Assembly: GCA_030280995.1 (NCBI GenBank)
Contig: JASXTE010000012.1
Span: 13,242,001 to 13,306,000 of the forward strand
DNA length: 64,000 bases
DNA from: Hemileia vastatrix
Taxonomy: Eukaryota > Basidiomycota > Pucciniomycetes > Pucciniales > Zaghouaniaceae
Reading direction: 5' to 3'
The notes beneath the pieces were generated by a model. That model made no database searches. It worked only from the letters and a program-made list of their open reading frames with translations, and was not told where the DNA came from. Numbering within the stretch: position 1 is the stretch's first letter; every line of letters begins with the position of its first letter. Positions 1-10,500 of this stretch are shown piece after piece. The position numbers and the translations under genes were made by a program.

Positions 1-1
1 A

Positions 2-1479
2 ACTTCCGACCCGCCTGTTTCCTTATTTGGTGGTGGCACGTCAGCTACTGGCATTCCTTCCACCACTACCGGCGAAGCTCAGCCACCTCAAGCTACAAAT
101 TTATTTGGTGCCCCCTTTCAATTTGGTGCAGCAGCAGCAACTACAACTCCGTCTAATCTCATTAATCCTCCCGCTGATTCTTCAAGCGGGTCAGTATTTG
201 GGACGGGACCCTCAAATACTCCAAGCTTCTCTCTCTTTGGTCCTAAGCAGGAAAGCCAGGCTAGTGTCTCTGGATCCTTATTTGGAGCTCAAGATTCTAC
301 CAAAAAACCATTTGCCCCATCAACTTCGTCTTCTGGTACTCTCTTTGGGTCTTCCTCTTCTGGCAGTGCTTTTGGATCTGGTTCGACTTCTTTATTTAGA
401 TTTAACCCGACACCAGCCACTACTTCTACTGCAACTCCAGCTTCCTTAGTCGCGGCACCAGAAACGAAATCCATTTTTGGCAGTACGATTTCTTCCAGTG
501 CACCTGGATCGGCTTTTGGATTTTCAGCCACTTCACAGGCTACTGGAACTCAAAGTGCATTTATATTTGGCAGCAAAGTGTCGAATAGTAATGAAACTCA
601 AACTGGTTCGAGCTTAGGTGGCATCAGTCAGCCAACCACTCCTGCTCTCAATGATGGAGCAACGCCATCAGCGACTGCCTCAAATGATCCTCCTCCTGGT
701 ACATCATTTTTGTCTAAGAATACAGGTATTGTTGATGCTCATTTTTAAACTAGATTTTCTTATACCTTTGTTTTGATTTTTGACTTGTTATATCATCTGT
801 TACAACATCATTATTAGCTTCAAACTCTTTTCTTTTTGGGGCTAACAATGCCACCTCATCCACTAACATTTTGTCTTTGGGGGCCAATTCTAATCCAGCC
901 TCCTCCCAACCGGCTGCTCCCTCTTCATCCCCGCTTGCTCCAAGTGTGTTTGGTAGTGTCGGAAATAGTCAAAGCACTGGTTTTTCTGGGATTAGTGCTA
1001 GCGCTCAACCTCCTCCTGTGCTATTCGGTGCCAACTCTTCGATTAGTTCCAGTTCAACGATAGCGCCTGGAAGCTTTAATTTTGGTGCTACTACATCTAC
1101 GTTTGGGGGGGGTTCAGCGTTTGGAAGTTCCATACCTCCCCCTGGCAGTTCGAGTTCCCCGTTTGATTTCTCTTCCGCTGTTCCTAATAGCTCAACTTCA
1201 TCCATTTTCGGCCAATCTAATCCTACCAACTCTACTGGTACATTTATTTTCGGAGCACCCAATTCAAGTTTAAGCTCTAGTTCTGCGTCTCTTAATCCTA
1301 ATAATTTAAGTCAGAGCAGTAATGGCGCAGTCGGTGCTCCTAACCCTCTTGTGACGCCTGCTGCAAGTTCGAATACGTTCTCGTTTTGTATGGGAACTGG
1401 CAGTGCTGGAAGAGCAATGAAGAAGTTGCCGTCAGGTTCTCCGGCTACTCGAAGACGTCGTGGAGGTGGAGGTCGCTAA
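2..1479 (+). CDS. FG-repeat nucleoporin, C-terminal part (5' end outside window)
   Basis: The frame is open from base 2 and joins two exons, 2-725 and 818-1479, with a TAA stop at 1477-1479. The product is Ser/Thr/Pro/Gly-rich and carries about 20 phenylalanine-glycine motifs (LFGG, VFGT, LFGA, AFGS, IFGS, TFGG, IFGQ and similar) spaced by polar linkers. It ends in a short basic tail (TRRRRGGGGR). FG proteins of this kind line the nuclear pore channel and bind transport receptors. No folded anchor domain is visible in this part, so I cannot say which nucleoporin it is. The basic C-terminus recalls nuclear-basket types such as Nup1/Nup153, but that is only a guess. It is the only host gene I can support, and its base composition is less AT-rich than its surroundings. 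Confidence 0.85.
726..817 (+). other. Spliceosomal intron in the nucleoporin gene
   Basis: A 92-nt GT-AG intron (GTATTG...TTATTAG). Removing it joins a codon split after its first base (ACA G | CT TCA) and continues the FG-repeat reading frame without a break. Read through, the intron would bring stops, which is why the unspliced frame looks truncated. Confidence 0.8.
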
Positions 1480-2812
1480 ACATTGGACATCATTGCAATC
1501 CGTTCTCTTCTTTCATCCTTAAATAAATAAAAAACCTGTTTAAGGTTGTCTATTTGGTTGTCCTTTTTGCGAGCCCACGTTTTTTTACACAGATTGCCGT
1601 TGGTGTCATCCCATCTCATTTTCTTTTTTTCGAACTGTGTCGTTTTGAGAAAAATAGTTGGATTACATTTTTTACATTTTTTTTTTTTTGCTTTCTCATT
1701 AACATAAAATGGCCTATTTTCCTAACTATATATGATGATAAATGGGTATTTGGTTATTTTATTTACTCTCCTTCATTTAATTTGTTATTTTTTTATTTTT
1801 CTTACACTCAAATGAACGAACAAACAACTGAATAAACGCAAAGCTGACTGACTGATTTACACACACAAAATTTTGGGATCTAAAAAAATAAAGTAAACGA
1901 AGGAAAAAATAAAAATAAAACCAAGGACAAAAAATTGAAAATGAAAATAAAAATTAGAAAAAAATAAAAGTATGATTATAGTGTAGATTTGCTTTATGTA
2001 CAGAAAAAAAAATAAACGTCACGGATAACCTAACTGCTCTTACATATAAATGATACATGAGTAGAGTTAGAGTTTGGGGGATTGAGGTTGAACATATCCA
2101 ACTTAAGAAATCCCTCAGCAAATGGGGAAACTTTGAAATGTTGATGTTATACTTATGCTATGATTTGATCAGATATAGTATGCTATGCCATAGCTTGATT
2201 TGATTTGAAATAATTAAATAAATAATATATATATGCAAACTGTGATGTGATTAGTGGAGAGAGAGCGAGAGAGAAGTCCGTTAGTAAAATCTACTGGATT
2301 TGATAGATGGAGGATACCTGTCAAGGAGATCACTAACTTAACCTGTAACCAATCCACACTTTTGAAAAAATTGCAAAAGATAAAGGAACTTGACATTTAT
2401 TTATTTTTAAGACAGGCTCTAAAGGGGCCACCTATCCATTTTTGGCATATCCCTGTTGGGACATTGGATAGACTTAGACGTGAGGTACTCGACTACATAA
2501 GGATACATAAGATTCTATATAAATAAGTCAATGTTTGTAATTAGACAATTACCCTTTTTTCTCTTCTTAATCAATCACTTCACTTCAGGTTATGGGCTTG
2601 TCCTGTTAAAAATAAAATAACTTTAAAAAAAAATTTTTTTTTTCTCTCTTTCTGCTGTGAGCAATCTCCTCAATTAATTAAAATTTCCTCTCTTTGCTCT
2701 CTTGCTGCGTGTGCTTTCTCTGCTGTGTGCCTGTGTTGTTGTGTCTGCCTTCATTTTTCTTCTTTTTCTTTTCTCTTCTTCATTTCCTTTTTTGTGTGAC
2801 CTTCTGTTCTTT

Positions 2813-2966
2813 AAAATCACTTCACTTCACTTCACTAACAAAATAATAAATATAGTAATAAAATTAAAATAAATAAATAAAATAAAATAAAATAAATATT
2901 ACAAAAAAAAATTTTTTTTTTTTTTTTTTTTTTTTTCTTCCTTCCTTCCTTCCTTCCTTCATTCAT

Positions 2967-3005
<39 letters not shown>
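2813..3005. repeat. Microsatellite and homopolymer cluster
   Basis: (CTTCA)n near 2813-2835, AAATA-rich repeats, an A-run directly followed by a long T-run (about 2905-2935), then (CTTC)n at about 2937-2960 and a second long T-run (about 2970-3005). A pyrimidine-rich stretch (TTTTCCTTTTGC type) continues to about 3290. Confidence 0.85.
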
Positions 3006-3009
<4 letters not shown>

Positions 3010-3289
3010 ATTGATTTTGTTCTTCTTCAATAAGAGTCTAGTGTTACTTCCTCAGAGATTAGGTCTTTTTCCTGGCCAGAATTAGGATTCTCTTTTGGTA
3101 AAGTTGGATACAACATTGTCCCAAAATCTGAGTTGGTGATAATAGTTCTACTTTTTTCTTCTCTCTTCTTTTCCTTTTGCTTTTCCTTTTCCTTTCCCTT
3201 TTTCATCTTTTCACATTTTCTTTTATCTTGTTTTCCTCTTTTGTTTTCATTTTCATTTCATTTTCTTCTCTCTCTTAATTCTTTATAAT

Positions 3290-3294
3290 CTATC
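3290..3294. repeat. Left target-site duplication of element B (CTATC)
   Basis: CTATC abuts the TGTCAG terminus at 3295 and is repeated at 21621-21625 directly after the ...CGACA terminus. Confidence 0.9.
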
Positions 3295-3422
3295 TGTCAG
3301 CCAGGCTATTCCAGGAGTCCAGTAAATGATATGTTAACTTATAAGACCTGAAAGAGGGTGTAAGAATTGTATTTAATGTATATAAATTAATATTTTATTG
3401 CATAATAAAATTATATAAGTAT
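3295..3422 (+). repeat. Element B 5' LTR, left fragment
   Basis: Matches the first 128 bp of the B 3' LTR (from 20494), beginning TGTCAGCCAGGCTATTCC. It ends at the AGTAT where copy A inserted. Confidence 0.93.
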
Positions 3423-4563
3423 TGTCGGCTGGTCGTCTAGAAGAAGGAGAAAAGAGAATAGGGAATGAGAGGAGGAGCAGGAGGAAAGGAGTATAGGCAA
3501 TAAAAAAAATAAAATCTAATAAAATTATTTAATTTATTGAGAGAAAGGCAACGACAAGTGAGCTGAGAAGAAATAACAATTTGGTTTTATAAATATTAAT
3601 ATTATTTAAGTAAGAATTCTGCGCGGCAACCAATATAATTACTATCAGACTTAAAGCAACCTTTAAATTGTTATATAAAATTTTAATTAGAATTTTATTA
3701 CTAATAAAAAGAATATAAACGTAATATAAAAATTGTATTTAAATTGTTGAGTGTATAATAAGTGATAAGGCTACAGGGGATTATCCAAGGCCCTTTTATA
3801 GGCAATGGGTCCTCTGAAGCGCTACTATATCAGTAAATACAATGATTAGAAAGAAATAAAACAAATATATCAAAAAGAGTAAATGAAACATAACAATATA
3901 GAGAAAAACATGAAACAATTAATTAAAAGCCCAATTAAGAATCCAATTTCCCCGCCATTAATCCCCAAATCAGTAAGTGACAATAGTAAATAACTAAACA
4001 AGAGTGGAAACATAGGAACTATGAGAAATATAATTCCCAACAGATGGTCCATCCTGATTAGAGAACATTTTAAGTGAAACAAAAATAATTTGACGCAACA
4101 AAACAATCAATTAATCTCAATTTAGTTCAAATTAATTTATTTGTTTTTTTCTAACACAATTAAGGGTCAAAAGAAGCGTCCTTAATAATTGTTTAGTGTC
4201 ATATGAGAGGTATTAGTTAATATATAAATTTAAGTAATTAATTTAAATATATTATAAATCAAATTTACACTTGTAATTATAATATATGTTTTTTAATTAA
4301 TCAAATATAAATTTATAATTATTAAATATATAAAAATGCGCCATTATTTTTAGAATATATTATATTATGCTCAATTTAATTGTATATAAAAATATATATA
4401 ACCAATAAATTTAATGTAACATTTGTATATAATAAAATTCTTATATAATTTCATTATGTAATAAAATATTAAGTTATATTCATTAAATACAAGTTTTACC
4501 CACTCTTTAAGGTTTTATAATTTATATATCATTTACTGGACTCCTGGAATAGCCTGGCTGACA
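3423..4563 (-). repeat. Copy A 3' LTR
   Basis: 1141 bp. On the plus strand it starts TGTCGGCTGG and ends GGCTGACA. An identical stretch lies at 11461-12601. Confidence 0.95.
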
Positions 4564-4575
4564 CTCCCTCACTCT
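4564..4575 (-). other. Polypurine tract of copy A
   Basis: AGAGTGAGGGAG on the minus strand, directly next to the LTR terminus. The same 12-mer precedes the 3' LTR in B (20482-20493) and C (48688-48699), as expected for the plus-strand priming site of an LTR element. Confidence 0.85.
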
Positions 4576-4598
4576 AAAAAAAAACAATAAAAAAAATG

Positions 4599-7500
4599 CT
4601 AAGATTTTTTCTTTTTGTATTTTTTCAACAGAGCAGGCAGATTTGAAATTTCTTTGCCAGGTATCCATGCATCATGTTCAGATGATTTGTTCTTATATCT
4701 CAATAAATATTCAGTACCTCTTTCAGAAGTGATAATTCTATCATTGAGAATTTTATCAATTTCTGCTGTTTCTGTGACTTCCTGAGGGTTCTTCTTAGGT
4801 CTTCCTCTTCTTTTTGGAAATAAGTCACTGTTGGAAGTATAAGGTTTAAGCAAAGAAATGGGAAAGACAGGATGTTTCCTATCATATGGAGAATACAATA
4901 CAACTTCTACTGCATTATCACCAACCATTCTTTTAACAACAAATGGTCCTACAAAAGGATCTTTTAATTTGTGGTTACCTTGTAAATTGAAATGGACAGT
5001 AGAGATCAACACTTCATCACCCTTGTTAAATGTGTATTCTTTATGGGATTTATCCCATCTTTTCTTTTCATATTCAAATGCTTTATCAATACAACTCTGA
5101 GCATGTTTTCTGCATAGCTGTTGCATTTGCATAAAAGATTTTACACCAGGATGTAGTTCCAACTTAGGTAATTTATTATTGAGAATCTGAGCAGGAGTGT
5201 TTGGGACATAACCTAACCAAAGCTCAAAAGGCTTTTTCTCAGTGACAGAATGAACAGTGCTATTATATGCAAATTCAAGACCAGGCAAAAGAGTGACCCA
5301 ATCATGAGTAAATCTGTCATTGTCTTTATATTCTAAACCAAAGGCACAATACCTTCTAATCATATCTTCCAGAGTTTGAATCATTCTTTCAGCTAGACCA
5401 TCAGTTTGAGGATGGTGAGCTGTAGACAATTTTAACTCACAGCCACAAATATCCATCAAAGAGGTCCAAAACTCAGAAGTGAATTTTGGATCCCTATCAG
5501 AGATAATGGCTTTTGGAAAACCAATAATATTAAACATGTAAGACCACCATAAGAAAGCTAATTCCTTGGTGGATACATCTTTGTGGGTTGGAATAAATTT
5601 GCACATTTTTGTGAATCTATCAACTATTACCCAACAAGAGTTAAAGCTGTCTTTACCTGCAACAGGAAGACCAGTGACAAAATCCATATTAATGATTTGC
5701 CAGGGAGCACTAGGTGCTTCAATATGTTGTAACAACCCTGCTCTTTTACCTGTTAACCTTTTAGATTTTTGGCAGGAATCACAAGATTCAACATATAATT
5801 TTGTGTCTTCAGACATATTAGCCCACCATGCAGTGTTTTTGATTCTAATCAATGTTTTTTCAAGATCAAAATGACCAGCTAATATGTCATCATGACAAAG
5901 TTTGAGGATAGTTTCTTTCATTGAAGGAGGAATAACAATTACATTGGTAAGCTTCCTTCTATAATAAATATAACCATCTTCAATAGAAAACTTTCCTTTA
6001 TTTAAGGCATTTTGGTATTTTGCAGGAAGAGTTTTTATTAATGCTTGAATTGAAGCATTCTTAGGATCATTCAAAATAGTAACTAATTTATTTAAGTCAG
6101 AATCTTTATCATATGAATCCAGTATTAACTGTAATAACTCTTCTTCCATATCAACTATAAATATACCATGTATATGAACAGTGTCATCCTCAGGTACATA
6201 AGCAGGATTGGAGTCATTATTTGGCAAAGGCAATCTGGAGAGCATATCAACATTAGAGTGAACATTTCCAGCTCTGTGTATAATAGTCATCCTTCCTCTG
6301 TATTCCTGAACAGCAAGTTGCCACCTGAACATATGTCTGTTAGGTGTTTTGAGGTTTAAGAGAGATTTCACAGCACTACAGTCAGTTACCAACTCAAATT
6401 TTTGGTCATCCAAGTAGTAATGAAGTTTCTCAAGAGCCCAAACAACTGCTAAGCACTCCAATTGAGTGGCACCATATTTCAATTCACTATTTCTTAAGGT
6501 TCTTGAAATATAACAAATTACAACCTCTGAGGATTTATCATTAATAATTTGCTTTTGGTGAAGGGCAGCACCCAGACCAATAAAGCTTGCATCTGTATAA
6601 AGTACAAATGGCTTGTTAAAATCTGGGAGAGCCAATATAGGGGCTGACATTAAGCAATTTTTCAATGTATTAAAAGCTTTTTGACAGTCATCATTCCAGA
6701 GAAAAGCAACATCTTTTCTGGTTAGTTTTGTAAGAGGCAAGGCTATGACCTGATAATTTTTAATATATTGTCTATAATAGCCACACATACCCAAAAAACT
6801 TTGGATTTCTCTTACAGAAGTTGGTGCTTTCACATTTTGAATGGCAGCAACTTTATTATGGTCTACACAAATTTGTAAGCCTGACACAACATGGCCAAGG
6901 ACTTTCAAAGATTGAAAACCAAATTTACACTTTTTTAAAGATAAGGTCATATTGATTTCATCCATTTTTTGGAAAACTCTATTTAAGTGAATCATATGTT
7001 CATCAAAAGTTTTAGAAAAAACAATAATATCATCAATATAAACCATGAGCCAACCTTCAATAATTTCTTGATGGAAAGTGTTATCCATGACTTTTTGGAA
7101 AACTGAAGGAGCATTTTTAGGGCCAAATGGCATCCTAACATACTTATATATTCCCATATGAGTAGCAATAAGCAAAAAATTTTGAGAATTTTTCTCAACT
7201 GGAACTTGATGATAACCTTTATTACCATCCAGACAACTAATAAATTTTGCACCTTGCAAGGTAGCATGTATTGAATTAATTCTGGGTAAAGGATAAATAT
7301 CATCAACAGTATAAGTATTTAAAGCTCTGTAATCTCCACATAATCTAGCTTTATCTTTTTCATAAGAAATTAAGACTGGGGAGATGACACAATATTTGGG
7401 GGTGACATCCACTTTTTCAATGATATTCATTTTCAATAATGTTTCAATATTATCTTCAATATCTTTTCTTTTTGATGGAGAAGCAGGATATGGTTTTTTC

Positions 7501-10500
7501 TTAAGGGAAGGAGGAATATCACTCAAATTACAGGATAAGGTAATTTTCATCTCTTCCTGAACAATTCCCAAGACATGAGAACCATGAGCAAAAGCCATAG
7601 GGAAAGAGGTAATAGAGGCAACAATAGAATCCTTTTGTTCATTAGTCAAATGATCACCAAAAGAAGCGGTATTTATTTCATGTAATAAATCATCCATTTC
7701 AGTTGTTGTTCTACCTTTACATTGGGTCAGTGAGTTACAAGATTTTAACAAATGCCCAGAAGGTTTAGGAGAAGAAATTTTGAATTTTCTTTTCCCATTC
7801 ATTCCTAAGGTAAAGCAATTATTTGCTGGGTCCAGTTTCACACCAAACATGGTTAAAATATCATTTCCCATAATAAACCAATTGCTCAAATTATCATTTT
7901 TCATGACAACAAACTCACAAATAGCTCTGACAAAACCACCATTATATTTGAAGAATACAGAGGTTTTGTATTTGCCAATAGGGAATAAGGTAGAACCATA
8001 CCCTCTCCATTTTTCAGAAGTTATAGGCAATAATTTACTCAAATATTCCTTATCCACTGAAGCCAAAGCTTTTTCAGATACTACACTTCCTCCAGCACCA
8101 GAATCAAGAACTACATCAACATTTTTACCATTAATGATAACAGGTGCTTTTAAAGGGGATATAGGAATAGAATTGTTAGTAATATCTTTAATTATCTCAG
8201 CATTTTCTACTGAAGATAAATTCAATACACAATCTTCAGATATATTATTTAAATGATGGACATCATGTTCCAACATTAAAACATCTTTAACAGATTCATT
8301 GTCATAGGAGATATTACTTTCACAGTCACTGGAAGAATTATTGACATCAAGTTCAAGTTCATCAGTGTCTTCATTTTGTTCAACAAGATGAATTTTCTTG
8401 TCACAAACATGACCCTTCTGCCACGGTTTGTTACATTTATAACAAGTATTTGTTGCATATTTTTTAGGTGCAACTGGGGCAGAGGGTTTACCAGATTTTT
8501 CTGGGAGCTTTATAGAAGGTTTATTCTGATCATTATAAGATTTACTAAGATAATTCTTTGGTTCATATCTATGGTTGAGTAGTACTTCATTACAGATATT
8601 AATGAAAGAAGAATTTTCCCTTACATGCTCAGTTCTAGCCACAATCAAATCCCTAAGAGAATTTGGTAATTTATACAAAATTTTATCTCTCCAAATATCA
8701 TAATCCATCTTTGGATCAATTGCTCTAAGGATTTTAGTTATTTTCATCAGAAAAACAATGGGCTTTTCAACAGAGGAGGATACATATCTAGTATTCTCAT
8801 ACAGTCTTTGCTGAGCTAACCTGAATTTTGAACCACCAAACTGATTTTCAATCAAGGATTTCCAATCATTCCATGTATAATGATTGTTATCTAAGAGGAC
8901 AGATTCATACCACATCAAGGCTACATTGGAAAATAAAGAAATTAGCTTAGAAACAATTTCCTCATCAGGTAGTTTATAAGATCTCTTTAAATTATCAATT
9001 CTTTGGATAAAGTGTTGCCAATCAGAGGAAGAATCACCATCAAAGGTAGGATATTGGTCTAACTTAGGCCAATTTTTCTGACTACTGGGATGGTCCACTT
9101 TTTGGTTTGAATTATTCATTAGTAATAATTCCTGAAGTTTAGCCAGGTGTTCAGAAATTTCATTATTTACAGAAACAGCTGGTGCATGATTATCACAAGA
9201 TTTTTTGCTAGTAGCAAAAGATTTTACAGACTCATTGTCAGTTTGTTTAATGGTTGGAATATGAGGAAGAAAGGATGAACTTTGTTCAGGTTTTTTCCCT
9301 TTATTTTTATGCAGCTTACTGGCAGAAATCTCATTTAATTCATTATTGATGGTTAAGGTTGAGAACTTTTCCTGTAGGTCAGACACATAGTTTCTTATTC
9401 TTGGAATTTCAGACATCTGGTCATTCACTTTTGCAAGAGATAGAACATTTCTGTCCTCAGAAACTGAGTGTTTGGTACTTAGTGCATGGAAGTCATTCTT
9501 TAGTTTCTTCAACTCATTTTGTAGAGATTTTATTTCATTTTTGAAAGAATAATTTTCCTCAATAAGGGGTTTCAATTCACTCAATGTTTTATGCAGACTG
9601 ATATTTCTATCTGAGATAGCTCTATGGTCACTTCTTATTTGTTTTTGTTGACTAAGAACAATATTCAAGGTTTCTTTGATTTTTAAATAAGCTGTATCTT
9701 GTACAGAAGAACTCACTCTACATTGCAAGTGTAAATTATTTAATCTATCATTTTCATGGATTAACACATCTCTCACATGTTTGTCTTTCACAATATTAAA
9801 ATCAAGGGTATCTTTCAAAATTTCCTCAGAAGTTTTTTCAATTAAGTTATAGATTTCAGGGGGAACAGAATCATTTTTAATTGCAAGAGAAGGATTAATT
9901 AAAGATGTAGAAGTTAAATGTAAAGGTTCATCAAATGACAATTTGCTAATTACATCAATAGGGCTACTAGTTACAGGAAGCTGTCTTTTAACAGGTTTAA
10001 CTGTTCTTTCACCATGTTCAATAATATTACCTGCAGAAGAAGATTTATTAGAAAACATACCCAAGTGACTATCAACCAAATTACTTACCATGGCAGAGGA
10101 GGAAACTTCCCCTGGGACTGGGTTTGGGATTGTGCTTGGGCCTTCTTTCTCCTGCTTTGTTGGTAGGGATGAGGAGGTGGATGGAAATTGGGTGTTCTGG
10201 ATGGGCCAGGCTGATGATGAGGAGGGTGTTGCACATTCTGCTGGTAGTGACTCATTAGATAATCCCATTTCCATTGCTCTACTTCCATAGTATTTGGATT
10301 TTGGATGGTTGAGCTGGGTGGCTGTGAAGGTTGAGCCTGAAATTGAAGCTGATTGGGAGGCAATTGAGGAGGGGCCTGGGCCTGAATCTGGTTCCTGAGT
10401 TCTTGGACCTGATCCCACAATGTGTCTACCTTTGCTTTGTACGTCATATTTTCTGTCTTCAACTCTTTTATATGACTGGAGAGGTTGCTGATTTGTTGTG

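Larger units (their letters stand above)
1480..3294. other. Intergenic, no gene recognised
   Basis: This is the 3' flank of the nucleoporin gene followed by AT-rich sequence. AATAAATAAA at about 1521-1530 could serve its polyadenylation. Short open frames here, for example 2254-2526, lack an ATG start or a recognisable domain. The right half is simple-sequence DNA. The last five bases (3290-3294, CTATC) are the target duplication of element B. Confidence 0.6.

Noticed and set aside
27..1273. Several Leu/Pro-rich open frames over the nucleoporin (e.g. 27-449, 836-1063, minus 289-531 and 1005-1262)
   Set aside because: They are other-frame shadows of the FG-repeat exons, whose own frame is continuous across the intron.
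1554..1835. 93-codon Phe-rich frame
   Set aside because: T-rich sequence just after the nucleoporin 3' end; no domain, composition artefact.
2254..2526. 90-codon frame (…NLTCNQSTLLKKLQKIKEL…)
   Set aside because: No ATG start, begins in a GA repeat, no recognised domain. A gene fragment is possible but not supported.
3870..4106. 78-codon hydrophobic frame, also identical at 11908-12144
   Set aside because: It lies inside both LTRs of copy A. Its identity only reflects LTR duplication, and it is not kept in the B, C or D LTRs.
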